Source: Micromonospora sp. WMMD1102
GTDB lineage: Bacteria > Actinomycetota > Actinomycetes > Mycobacteriales > Micromonosporaceae
Assembly (NCBI RefSeq): GCF_029626265.1
Contig: NZ_JARUBN010000001.1
Location: forward strand, 6,947,001 to 7,011,000
Reading direction: 5' to 3'
DNA length: 64,000 nt
The notes below the pieces were generated by a model. It made no database searches. It was not told the DNA's origin and saw nothing but the letters and a program-made list of their open reading frames with translations. Shown here one piece after another: positions 25,292-32,957 of this stretch. How positions within the stretch are numbered: position 1 is the stretch's first letter; each line of letters opens with the position of its first letter. The translations under genes and the position numbers were made by a program.

Positions 25292-26215
25292 GAGCGCGTT
25301 TTAGATGTGGTCGCACGGCGTGTGCGTCGGTAGGTGAGGCAGTGGTCGATGTGCCGGTATGGATCGATCGCGCCGGTACCCCTCCGACCTGACGGACCTA
25401 CAGTGGGCGCTCATCGAGCAGGTGCTACCGCCGCCGAAGTGGATGGGCCGCCCGGAGAAGCACTCCCGCAGGGCCATCGTTGACGCGATCTTGTACGTGG
25501 TGCGGACGGGCTGCGCCTGGCGGTACCTGCCAGCGGACTTCCCGCCGTGGCAGACCGTGTACGGCCGGTTCCGGCAGTGGAACAAGACCGGCGCCACCGA
25601 GAGAATCCTGGACGAGCTGCGCGAACAGGTCCGGATCAGCCAGGGCCGCAACCCGCAACCGAGTGCGGGGATCATCGACTCCCAGAGCGTCAGGACCGCC
25701 GACACCGTCCCGACGACCACCCAGGGCTACGATGCGGGCAAGAAGATCAGTGGGAGGAAACGGTTCGTCGTCACCGACACGTTGGGGCTGCTGCTCGTGG
25801 TGTGCGTGGTCGCGGCGAGCGTGCAGGACCGAGACGGCGCGAAGGGCACCTTGCTGAGCCTCTACCACGCCCTCGGAGTCCGATACGTCCTCGCCGATGG
25901 CGGCTTCGCGGGTGTACTCGTCGACTGGTGCCAGCGGTTCCTGAAGCTGACCTTGGAGATCGTCCGCAAACCCAAAGGGCAGAAGGGATTCGTGCTGATC
26001 CCCCGCCGTTGGCCGGTAGAGCGCACGTTCGGCTGGTTGATGCTCCACCGCCGCCTGGCACGGGACTACGAAACCCACCCGGAGGTCTCCGAACACATGA
26101 TCCGCTGGGCCGCGATCAACGGCATGCTCGGCTACCTCGCCCGCGGCGGACCCGCCACCCGCCAACCCCGACGCACCTTCCACACGCCGGAGTAGCCACA
26201 TCTAAAACGCGCACT
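25292..26215 (+). mobile_element. IS5-family insertion sequence, apparently complete
   Basis: The element has terminal inverted repeats: GCGCGTTTTAGATGTGG begins at 25294 and its exact reverse complement is at 26196-26212. A two-base length difference in the outer nucleotides leaves the exact ends and the target duplication uncertain. It encodes one intact transposase. It lies beside a WXG/Esp-like operon without disturbing it. Confidence 0.85.
25359..26195 (+). CDS. IS5-family transposase
   Basis: A single 278-residue frame. The N-terminal DUF4096-like segment reads RRYPSDLTDLQWALIEQVLP, with TGCAWRYLPADFPPWQTVYG. The DDE residues are visible as DSQSVRTAD, LADGGFAG and PVERTFGWL. The frame is uninterrupted, unlike IS5 members that need a programmed frameshift. 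The start is ATG 25359. It should be capable of mobilising this element. Confidence 0.92.
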   Translation: MDRSRRYPSDLTDLQWALIEQVLPPPKWMGRPEKHSRRAIVDAILYVVRTGCAWRYLPADFPPWQTVYGRFRQWNKTGATERILDELREQVRISQGRNPQPSAGIIDSQSVRTADTVPTTTQGYDAGKKISGRKRFVVTDTLGLLLVVCVVAASVQDRDGAKGTLLSLYHALGVRYVLADGGFAGVLVDWCQRFLKLTLEIVRKPKGQKGFVLIPRRWPVERTFGWLMLHRRLARDYETHPEVSEHMIRWAAINGMLGYLARGGPATRQPRRTFHTPE

Positions 26216-26295
26216 CACATCGGCTGTGGCTCTCGATCGCGGCCAGAGCACGTACCCGCGAGGCAGCGGTTCGACGGTGTCGTCCCCGCGTGCCG

Positions 26296-26676
26296 TCAGT
26301 ACCCGTCGGGGTGGTCGCGGAGCCAGCGTTCCCGGTCCCGGCGTTCCCAGGCCAGCCGCTCGCGCAGCGCGGCGAACTCCCGCTCGCCCTGTGCGGCCAG
26401 CTCGGCCCGTTCCTCCTCGGGGATCTCCGCCCAGCGCTCGATGAACTGGTCCACCCGCGCGTCGACCGCCGAGGCGAAGACCGGTGTGCCGGCCGCCTCG
26501 CGCAGCCCGCGCCGGCCGGCGAGTACGTCGGCGACGAGCCGGCGGAACTCCGGGTCGTCGGTACGCTCGCTGAGCACCTTCAGCGACTCGCGCAGGTGTC
26601 GGGAGAGCGCCGGGTCGCCCCCGGCCACGTCCAGCATCGGCTCGTCCTGCTCGTCCTGCTTGTTCGGTCGGGTCAT
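26296..26676 (-). CDS. Hypothetical helical protein of the WXG/Esp-like operon
   Basis: The 126-residue protein starts at 26674-26676 and follows the 251-residue gene with a 13-bp gap, so they are probably cotranscribed. It is highly charged and helical, with LSRHLRESLKVLSERTDDPE, ADVLAGRRGLREAAG and a C-terminal ERLAWERRDRERWLRDHPDG. No signal peptide is present. Function is unknown. It may be a chaperone-like partner of the two preceding gene products, which is inference from position. Confidence 0.55.
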   Translation of the reverse strand: MTRPNKQDEQDEPMLDVAGGDPALSRHLRESLKVLSERTDDPEFRRLVADVLAGRRGLREAAGTPVFASAVDARVDQFIERWAEIPEEERAELAAQGEREFAALRERLAWERRDRERWLRDHPDGY

Positions 26677-26689
26677 CTGGTCCTCCGGC

Positions 26690-27445
26690 TCATTCCCGGT
26701 GGTGCGAGACGGGCGGTTCCTTCGGCGGCCGTACCGCCGGGTGGTCGTACTCCCGGGACGGCAGGTACGGCAGCTTGGCGTTCTCCACCTCGCCGAGCAG
26801 CCCGGCGACCACCCCGGTGTACGCCTGGGCGATGTTCCAGAGGTGGTTCTGCACACTGAGGATCTGCTGCCACTTCGCCGCCGCCTGACCGGCGGTGAAG
26901 GCGATGCTGGCACCGCCGAGGAACGGCCCGATGACGGTCACCGCCGAGGCGGCGGTCGCGGCCATCTCGATCCCGATCGCGATCAGCAGGTCGGTCAACC
27001 CCTCCAGCAGCCCCTTCAGGGCGCCGGCCGTCTCGTAGACGCTGAACGCGGTCGTCTCCAACTGGTGGCCGAGCGAGACGAGGACGCTGATCTGCCCCCG
27101 GAGCACCTTCGAGATCCCGCTGAAGTACTCGTCGGCGGCGTCGGCGGCGTTCCCCTCCCAGCCGTAGCCGACGGTGGCGACGGCGGAGTTGACGGTGCTG
27201 GCACAGGCGTCGTTGAAGGCGCCCAGATGCTGCACCGCCTGGCCGGCGGTCTGTAGCGCCTGCCAGTCGCCGGTCAGCTCCTCGGCGAGCCACTGCCACG
27301 GGTTGGTGCCGCAGACGAACTCGGCGGCCCGGCCCAGCCAGTACGACGGGCTGATGTACTGCGGCAGCCCGAGTACGTTCTCCAGGGTGTCGGGGATCGG
27401 GTCCTGCGCCTTCGGCTCGACCAGGTCGTCGATGGGTGCGGCCAT
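26690..27445 (-). CDS. WXG-like/EspA-type candidate type VII secretion substrate
   Basis: This 251-residue protein has a central WEGNAADAADEYF, a W-x-G signature, on a long four-helix region (VNSAVATVGYGWEGNAADAA and ISVLVSLGHQLETTAFSVYE). A Gly/Ala-rich hydrophobic hairpin (LIAIGIEMAATAASAVTVIG and FLGGASIAFTAGQ) follows. This matches larger WXG-superfamily proteins of actinomycetes. It is the middle gene of a three-gene operon after a small Esp-like gene. Export by a type VII apparatus is inferred; no secretion core gene is in the window. Confidence 0.6.
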   Translation of the reverse strand: MAAPIDDLVEPKAQDPIPDTLENVLGLPQYISPSYWLGRAAEFVCGTNPWQWLAEELTGDWQALQTAGQAVQHLGAFNDACASTVNSAVATVGYGWEGNAADAADEYFSGISKVLRGQISVLVSLGHQLETTAFSVYETAGALKGLLEGLTDLLIAIGIEMAATAASAVTVIGPFLGGASIAFTAGQAAAKWQQILSVQNHLWNIAQAYTGVVAGLLGEVENAKLPYLPSREYDHPAVRPPKEPPVSHHRE

Positions 27446-27470
27446 GCCGGTCGTGCTCCTCCTCGCCCGC

Positions 27471-27773
27471 TCAGTACGTCCGGTCGAACTTCTCGGCCGA
27501 GGCGACGTCCGTGTTCTGGTAGTAGTCGGCGGCCCGGTCGACCTCTTCGGCGGACAGGGTGAATACGTTCGCGAGCTGGGCGTAGGAGATCGTCAGCGTC
27601 CCCCTGACCCGGCTGACGGCATCGAAGACCGTCTGGTAGAGCGGCCCCTTGGCGCCGCTTATCTCCAGCCACCGGTCGGTGTAGCGCTGCGCGGCCTCGG
27701 CGTCGTCGATCAGCCCGGCGATCTCGGCGCCGAACTCGCGGATGACGGCCGGCTCCGCCTTGAAGTACGGCAC
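27471..27773 (-). CDS. EspC-like small protein with YxxxD motif
   Basis: About 100 residues, first of the three-gene operon. It is entirely helical and ends with EEVDRAADYYQNTDVASAEK, where Y-Q-N-T-D fits the YxxxD/E secretion signal of type VII substrates. GTG 27773 lies a few bases after a GGGGGGAAAGG purine run; GTG 27791 is an alternative adding six residues. Its partner is the WXG-like protein downstream. The assignment is by motif and context. Confidence 0.6.
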   Translation of the reverse strand: MPYFKAEPAVIREFGAEIAGLIDDAEAAQRYTDRWLEISGAKGPLYQTVFDAVSRVRGTLTISYAQLANVFTLSAEEVDRAADYYQNTDVASAEKFDRTY

Positions 27774-27903
27774 CCTTTCCCCCCGGGTCACGTCTGCACA
27801 CGGTCGTCGGACACGACGACGATCCCGAGGGTGCCACCGGGCGGCTTCAAACCGGCTTCACCCGGAACCCGAACCGAACCCCACCCGGGTACGGGTCAGC
27901 GGG

Positions 27904-28830
27904 CTACGGCAGTTCCGGGCCGCCGTCGAAGAGCCCGACCAGCAGGTCGCCGTACTCCTCGATCCGGGCCAGTGCCTCGGCGGCGGGGAACTGGCGGACG
28001 GCGCCCGCCTCGCCCCCGGCGGCGGCCTCGACCTCGGCCCAGGTCAGCGGGGTGGAGACCGACGGCACCGGCTGGGCCCGCAGCGAGTACGGCGCCACGG
28101 TGGTCTTCGCCGCGTTGTTCTGGCTCCAGTCGATGAAGACCTTGCCGGGGCGGAGCCGCTTCGCCATCTGGGCGGTGATCGACTTCGGCGCCTCCCGGGC
28201 CAGCTCGTCGGCGACCCGCCGGGCGTACCCGGAGACGGTGTCGGCGGACTGCCGGCCGGAGATCGGGCAGAGCAGTTGCATGCCCTTGCGCCCGGAGGTC
28301 TTCGGATAGCTGTCGACGCCGTCGACGGCCAGCCGGTCCCGGATCAGCAGGGCGACGCCGCAGCACTCGGCGAGCCCGGCCGGCGCGCCCGGGTCCAGGT
28401 CCATCACCATCAGGTCGGGGTCGGCGCCGACCTGCCACTGCGGGGTGTGCAGTTCCAGCGCGGCGAGGTTGGCCAGCCAGACCAGGGTCGGCAGGTCGTC
28501 GCAGACCACGTAGTCGAGCATCTCCCGGCCCTTGGTGGAGCCGGGCACGGGCAGCCGTTCCAGGCGTACCCAGTCCGGGGTGCTGGCCGGGGCGTTCTTC
28601 TCGAAGAAGAAGTTGCCGTCGACGCCGTTCGGGTAGCGGATCCGGGTCAGCGGCCGGTCCCGCAGGTGCGGCAGCAGTGCCTCGGAGACCCGGGTGTAGT
28701 AGTCGATCACCTCGCCCTTGGTGAACCCGGAGGCCGGATAGAGCACCTTGTCCAGGTTGGACAGTTCGAGGGCCCGGCCCTCGACCTCGACCCGGACCCG
28801 CTGCTCACGCGCCCGCTGCTCACCTGCCAT
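27904..28830 (-). CDS. ligD: NHEJ primase-polymerase (LigD polymerase domain)
   Basis: A 308-residue stand-alone LigD polymerase. The N-terminal LSNLDKVLYPASGFTKGEVI, the FFFEKNAPA phosphate pocket, and VMDLDPGAP carrying the catalytic aspartates (D-x-D) are conserved. It adds nucleotides to break ends held by Ku. It starts 11 bases inside the end of the ligase gene, so the two are coupled. In mycobacteria these domains are fused in one LigD; here they are separate genes. Confidence 0.93.
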   Translation of the reverse strand: MAGEQRAREQRVRVEVEGRALELSNLDKVLYPASGFTKGEVIDYYTRVSEALLPHLRDRPLTRIRYPNGVDGNFFFEKNAPASTPDWVRLERLPVPGSTKGREMLDYVVCDDLPTLVWLANLAALELHTPQWQVGADPDLMVMDLDPGAPAGLAECCGVALLIRDRLAVDGVDSYPKTSGRKGMQLLCPISGRQSADTVSGYARRVADELAREAPKSITAQMAKRLRPGKVFIDWSQNNAAKTTVAPYSLRAQPVPSVSTPLTWAEVEAAAGGEAGAVRQFPAAEALARIEEYGDLLVGLFDGGPELP

Positions 28831-29809
28831 CGACGTTCCCCACGTCCGGGACGTCCAAGACGTCCAGCACGTCCGCCACGGTCTTGTCGGCGCGCAGCCG
28901 GCGGACCCGGGGGAACCGCAGTCGCCCGTCCGGGGTGCGCTGGCCGTACTTCACCTCCACCACGATGTTCGGGGTTACCCAGATCGCGCCCCGGGCATCC
29001 TCCCGGGGCACCGGAGTCACGAACGGCGATACGCCGCTGCGCAGCGGCTCCAGCACCGCCAGCAGTTCCCGCTCGATCGCCGCGCCGATCCCGCCGCCGA
29101 CCCGGCCGCGATAGACCAGCCCGCCGTCCGGTGCCGGCACCCCGACCAGCAGCCCGCCGATCCGGCGTACGCCGGGGCGCCAGCCGCCGACCACGAAGTC
29201 GTCGGTGACCTCCAGTTTCACCTTCACCCAGTCCGGCGAGCGCGCCCCGGCCCGGTACACCCCGTCGACCCGTTTCGAGACCACGCCCTCCAGCCCGTGC
29301 TCGCCGGCCGCCTGGTAGGTCGCCGGGCCGTCCGGGAAGACCGGCGGCACCGCCCAGCGCGGCCCGCCCAGCCCAAGGTCCTCCAGCGCCGCCCGGCGCC
29401 GGGAGTACGGCCAGCCGGTCAGGTCCGTCCCGTCCCGGCCCAGCAGGTCGAAGATCATGTACGTCACGGGCAGGCTCGCCGCCAGCCGGGCGGCCCGGCC
29501 CGGCTCCCGGACGTGCATCCGCTCGGCGAGCGCGGTGAACGACGGCTGCCCCGATTCGGTCAGCACCACCACCTCGCCGTCCAGCACCGCCCCGGCGAGT
29601 CCGAGCCGGCCGAGCTGGTCGCGCAGGCCGGCGAGTTCCGGATAGGCGGCGGTGATCTGCACCCCGGATCGGGCGTAGAGCCGCAGCTCGCCACCGGCGA
29701 AGTCGGAGATGGCGCGGACCCCGTCCCACTTGAACTCATGCACCCAGCCGGGGCCTGCGGGCAGCTCCCCGGTGACCGCGAGCATCGGCTTGACCGGGGT
29801 GCCGGGCAC
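28820..29809 (-). CDS. ATP-dependent DNA ligase (NHEJ type)
   Basis: The 329-residue enzyme shows the nucleotidyltransferase motif I EFKWDGVRAI (Lys-x-Asp-Gly, lysine to be adenylated), motif III-like YMIFDLLGRDG, motif IV LEGVVSKR and motif V VKLEVTDDFVVG. The C-terminal oligonucleotide-binding domain follows. The GTG at 29807-29809 is preferred over the upstream GTG because GGGGA precedes it. It is divergent from ku and seals ends during non-homologous end joining. Confidence 0.92.
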   Translation of the reverse strand: MPGTPVKPMLAVTGELPAGPGWVHEFKWDGVRAISDFAGGELRLYARSGVQITAAYPELAGLRDQLGRLGLAGAVLDGEVVVLTESGQPSFTALAERMHVREPGRAARLAASLPVTYMIFDLLGRDGTDLTGWPYSRRRAALEDLGLGGPRWAVPPVFPDGPATYQAAGEHGLEGVVSKRVDGVYRAGARSPDWVKVKLEVTDDFVVGGWRPGVRRIGGLLVGVPAPDGGLVYRGRVGGGIGAAIERELLAVLEPLRSGVSPFVTPVPREDARGAIWVTPNIVVEVKYGQRTPDGRLRFPRVRRLRADKTVADVLDVLDVPDVGNVDGR

Positions 29810-29823
29810 GGTCCCCACTCTAG

Positions 29824-29892
29824 GTCCGCACCGAAACACTCGCGCCCGGTTCGATCCGGTGCGATCCTGGATCGAACCGGTCGTCCGCACCG
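29824..29892. promoter_or_regulatory. Dyad and direct repeats in the divergent NHEJ promoter
   Basis: CCGGTTCGATCC (29846-29857) and GGATCGAACCGG (29869-29880) form perfect 12-base arms with an 11-base spacer. Outside, GTCCGCACCG occurs as a direct repeat at 29824-29833 and 29883-29892. The dyad lies between the ligase start and ku, so one regulator could serve both. It is not an obvious LexA box. Confidence 0.6.
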
Positions 29893-29976
29893 GCAGCAAC
29901 GCGGAGTACCGGCTGCTCGGGGGCACTTTCACTCGACGGGGTGAATAACCGCCCGGAGAGGGGAAGGTACGACATC

Positions 29977-31026
29977 ATGCGGGCTATCTGGCGCGGGGCC
30001 GTCTCGTTCGGGCTGGTCTCGATCGGCGTACGGGTCTACTCGGCGACCGAGGAGAAGGACATCCGGTTCCACCAGGTGCACCGCACCGACGGTGGCCGGA
30101 TCCGCTACAAGCGGGTCTGCTCGATCGACGGCGAGGAGGTCAGCTACGACGACATCGCCAAGGGATACGACATCGGCGGGGGCGAGATGGTCATCCTGAC
30201 CGACTCCGACTTCGCCGAGCTGCCGCTGAGCACCTCGCACGCGATCGACGTACTGGAGTTCGTCCCGGCCGAGCAGGTGGACCCGATCCTCTACAACAAG
30301 GCGTACTTCCTGGAGCCGGACGGTGCGGCCGCGAAGCCGTACGTGCTGCTCCGGGACGCGCTCACCGACTCGGAACGGGTGGCGATCGTCAAGGTGGCGC
30401 TGCGGCAGCGCGAACAGCTCGCCACGCTGCGGGTCCGGGAGGGCGTACTGCTGCTCAACACGATGCTCTGGCCGGACGAGATCCGCCGGCCCGACTTCGG
30501 CTTCCTCGACGAGGACATCAAGGTCCGGCCGCCCGAGCTGGCGATGGCGAGTTCGCTGATCGACTCGATGGCCGGCGAGTTCGAGCCGGACGTCTTCACC
30601 GACGACTACCGGACCGCCCTCCAGGAGGTCATCGACGCCAAGGTCGAGGGCCGGGAGGTGGTGCAGCCGGAGGAGGTCGAGGAGGCTCCGGCGGCAGCGG
30701 TGGACCTGATGGCCGCGCTGCGCGCCTCGGTGGACCGGGCCCGGGCGGCCCGGGGCGAGGAGCCGGCCGGAGCCGGCGCCGGCCAGCCCACCCCGATCTC
30801 GTCGGCGAAGTCCGCCAAGGCCGCCGCCGCGAAGAAGGCGGCAGCGAAGAAGACCGCCCCGAAGAAGGCTGCGGCGAAGAAGACGGCGGAGAAGTCCACC
30901 GGGGCGAAGAAGGCGGCCGAGGGCGGCGGGAGCGCCGCCGGGTCGGGCGCCGCGAAGTCGGGTACGGCGAAGAAGGCCGGGACGAAGAAGGCCGCCCCTA
31001 AGAAGGCACCGCGCAAATCCGCCTGA
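29977..31026 (+). CDS. ku: Ku homodimer protein (NHEJ) with lysine-rich tail
   Basis: Ku binds DNA ends and recruits LigD. Residues 1-250 are a complete bacterial Ku core: MRAIWRGAVSFGLVSIGVRV, KRVCSIDGEEV, EFVPAEQVDPILYNKAYFLE, and LLLNTMLWPDEIR are conserved. The last 90 residues consist of KKAAAKK-type repeats with an Ala/Lys/Pro bias, an extended basic tail that binds DNA in some actinobacterial Ku proteins. The ATG at 29977 is preceded by a GGGGAAGG ribosome site. It is divergent from the ligase-polymerase pair. Confidence 0.95.
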   Translation: MRAIWRGAVSFGLVSIGVRVYSATEEKDIRFHQVHRTDGGRIRYKRVCSIDGEEVSYDDIAKGYDIGGGEMVILTDSDFAELPLSTSHAIDVLEFVPAEQVDPILYNKAYFLEPDGAAAKPYVLLRDALTDSERVAIVKVALRQREQLATLRVREGVLLLNTMLWPDEIRRPDFGFLDEDIKVRPPELAMASSLIDSMAGEFEPDVFTDDYRTALQEVIDAKVEGREVVQPEEVEEAPAAAVDLMAALRASVDRARAARGEEPAGAGAGQPTPISSAKSAKAAAAKKAAAKKTAPKKAAAKKTAEKSTGAKKAAEGGGSAAGSGAAKSGTAKKAGTKKAAPKKAPRKSA

Positions 31027-31089
31027 CGTGTAAGGAAGGGCCCCCCGTTATCGTTTTCTGTTGTAGCGGGGGCCCTTCCTTACACGTCA
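31024..31089. terminator. Perfect 22-bp stem palindrome (copy B) between convergent genes
   Basis: The left arm 31024-31045 begins TGACGTGTAAGGAAGGG and is exactly matched by 31068-31089, leaving a 22-base loop that contains TTTTCTGTTGTAG. The arms begin with TGA, so they contain the stop codons of ku and of the opposite DUF5995 gene. It matches copy A at 18785. A bidirectional terminator is the simplest reading. Confidence 0.75.
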
Positions 31090-32019
31090 GTACGGCGGGG
31101 GGATGCCGAACGGGTATGCCACCGGCGGCGGGTCGGCGTTGTGCGCGGCGCAGTACGCCGCCCGGGGGGCAGGGCCGGTGAACGGCGGGACGTAGCTGGT
31201 CAGTGTGGCGATGCCGGTCGCGATCGCCACCGCACCGGCCTCGATGTCGAGTTCTACGAGGCTGCGGGCGAAGGGCGTACGGGCGTTCGTCAGCCGTACG
31301 GCGTTGCGCCAGGCCTGCTCCCGCCAGCCGACCAGCAGGCCGAGGGCGGCGCTGGTCGGGATGCCGGTGTCGAAGCCGGCGCGGTCGAGCCGGGCGACCA
31401 GTTCGGCGAGCAGCGGGTCCATCACCGCGGCCAGGATCTCGTTGACCTTGTCGTGGTCGGGTTTCCGGCTGCTGCCGTCCGGCGCGGTCAGTCCGACCCG
31501 TTCCAGCACGTACGGCAGGTCGCGGTTGATGTGTGCGTTCATCCCGAGCAGCAGGTCACCGGCACCGCTGAGCCGGCGGGACCGGGCCGCGTCGAGGGCG
31601 GCCAGCCAGGCGCCCGGTACGGCGGAGCGCCGCCCGGCGGCCCAGTCGTCGTACGCCCGGTAGTAGTACTCGGCGAAGAGTGCGCCCTCCCGGTTGACCC
31701 AGGCGTTGTCGGCGAAGTACCCGTCCTGGTCCCGCCCCCATCTGAAGCCCTCGGTGGTGCGCAGGTAGGCCAGCGTGAAGGTGGCATGGTGGTCGCAGGA
31801 CCGCCCGAGGGCGCCGAACCGTTCCCGCAGCCGGGCGATCGTGTCGGCCACGCAGTCGTCGTCGCCGTCCGGGCAGGTCTCCGGGATGACGGCCCGCACC
31901 GCCGCCCCGGCCGTCCCGGAGCCCGACGGCGCGGCGGCGACCACCGGGGCGGGCGGAAGCACTCCGGTCACGCCCAGCGTCGCCACCAGCAGGGTCCGTG
32001 TCGCCACCCACCGTCCCAT
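31087..32019 (-). CDS. Secreted DUF5995 protein
   Basis: The 310-residue protein has an N-terminal signal peptide (RTLLVATLGVTGVLPPAPVVAAA, cleaved around 30). The mature part carries the DUF5995 signature MNAHINRDLPYVLERVGL and HDKVNEILAAVMDPLLAEL, plus FALAYLRTTEGF-like segments. This family is exported and of unknown function. ATG 32019 fits a normal signal peptide. It converges on ku through the shared palindrome. Confidence 0.8.
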   Translation of the reverse strand: MGRWVATRTLLVATLGVTGVLPPAPVVAAAPSGSGTAGAAVRAVIPETCPDGDDDCVADTIARLRERFGALGRSCDHHATFTLAYLRTTEGFRWGRDQDGYFADNAWVNREGALFAEYYYRAYDDWAAGRRSAVPGAWLAALDAARSRRLSGAGDLLLGMNAHINRDLPYVLERVGLTAPDGSSRKPDHDKVNEILAAVMDPLLAELVARLDRAGFDTGIPTSAALGLLVGWREQAWRNAVRLTNARTPFARSLVELDIEAGAVAIATGIATLTSYVPPFTGPAPRAAYCAAHNADPPPVAYPFGIPPPY

Positions 32020-32030
32020 GGCCCGCCTTC

Positions 32031-32078
32031 CTCAGATGATGATCGACGTCAATGCATGGACATCATCTCGGATCTGAG
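32031..32078. promoter_or_regulatory. Dyad upstream of the DUF5995 gene
   Basis: CTCAGAT (32031-32037) and ATCTGAG (32072-32078), with nested GATGAT and ATCATC, form an interrupted inverted repeat starting 12 bases before the DUF5995 start codon. Such closeness suggests a repressor or 5' UTR hairpin. The remaining 32079-32303 shows no gene. Confidence 0.35.
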
Positions 32079-32303
32079 TGACCAGTCAGGAACATAGGTC
32101 CGATACCCGACTCCACCGGTGAGAACACCTCGATGATCCACGACCTGCTCGGATGCCACTGGTCCGGTTCGCCCGGGTTGTCGCCGCCGCAGGCGCCTGC
32201 CACGACCCGGTGCGCCCCGGCGTCGCCCCGAACGCGGCTCCCGGGCCCGGTCGTTACGGTCTGGGTAGGCGGCCGGCACAGGGCCAGGAAGGATGGGCGG
32301 ACG

Positions 32304-32807
32304 ATGAGTAGCCGCGAGGAGCTGATCGGGGCCCTGGTGGAGGAGATGCCGTGGTACATCTCCGCCGCGGTGCGACTCCAGGTTGCGATCGCCCACCAGC
32401 TCGACATGCCGGTCACCGACCTGCACGCGCTGGGGGCGCTGCTGGAGACCGGGCCGGCGGGGGCGAGCCGGCTGGCGGAGTTGCTGGGCATGACCACCGG
32501 GGCGGTGACGCGCCTGGTGGACAGGCTGGAACGCGGCGGTTACGTACGGCGACAACCGGACCCGGTCGATCGACGGCGGGTTCTCCTGCAACTTGTTCCG
32601 GAGCGCGTTGCTGACATCGCGGAGTTCTACGCACCCATCGGTGCCCGCTGGCAGCGGAACATCGACCGGTACTCCGAGGCCGAGTTGGAGTTCCTGCTCG
32701 AGTTCCTCCGGCAGGGGCGCGAGGACAGCAAGGCCGAGACCGCGAGACTGCGCACCGACGGGCGGGCGCACGGCAGCCGACGCCGCCGGACCAGCGGTGA
32801 CGACTGA
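32304..32807 (+). CDS. MarR-family transcriptional regulator
   Basis: A 167-residue winged helix-turn-helix protein. The core reads LHALGALLETGPAGASRLAE, LLGMTTGAVTRLVDRLERGG, and YVRRQPDPVDRRRVLLQLV (the wing). The C-terminal helix carries QRNIDRYSEAELEFLLEFL. The ATG at 32304 follows a GGATGGGCGG ribosome site. A cluster of TGCTTGAAGCA palindromes starts just after the gene and precedes the SgcJ-ABC operon, so this protein is the likely controller of that operon. Confidence 0.88.
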   Translation: MSSREELIGALVEEMPWYISAAVRLQVAIAHQLDMPVTDLHALGALLETGPAGASRLAELLGMTTGAVTRLVDRLERGGYVRRQPDPVDRRRVLLQLVPERVADIAEFYAPIGARWQRNIDRYSEAELEFLLEFLRQGREDSKAETARLRTDGRAHGSRRRRTSGDD

Positions 32808-32855
32808 TCGGCCACTGAGCCGACTCAGGGATCACCCCGAGTTGGCCCCTATTCC

Positions 32856-32898
32856 TGCTTGAAGCACTAGTTGCTTGAAGCAGCTAATGCTTGACTTG
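32856..32898. promoter_or_regulatory. Phased TGCTTGAAGCA operators
   Basis: Perfect 11-base palindromes TGCTTGAAGCA lie at 32856-32866 and 32872-32882. A third, partial copy (TGCTTGACTTG) starts at 32888. Their starts are exactly 16 bp apart. TTGCTTGAAGCAA-type sites are typical of MarR operators. A TTGACT hexamer at 32891 may be a -35 element. Confidence 0.65.
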
Positions 32899-32957
32899 CT
32901 TCCGCAGACACCCGGTCTCGGCACCCGAGATCCCGACCCGTCAGCGGAAGGTGCCCC

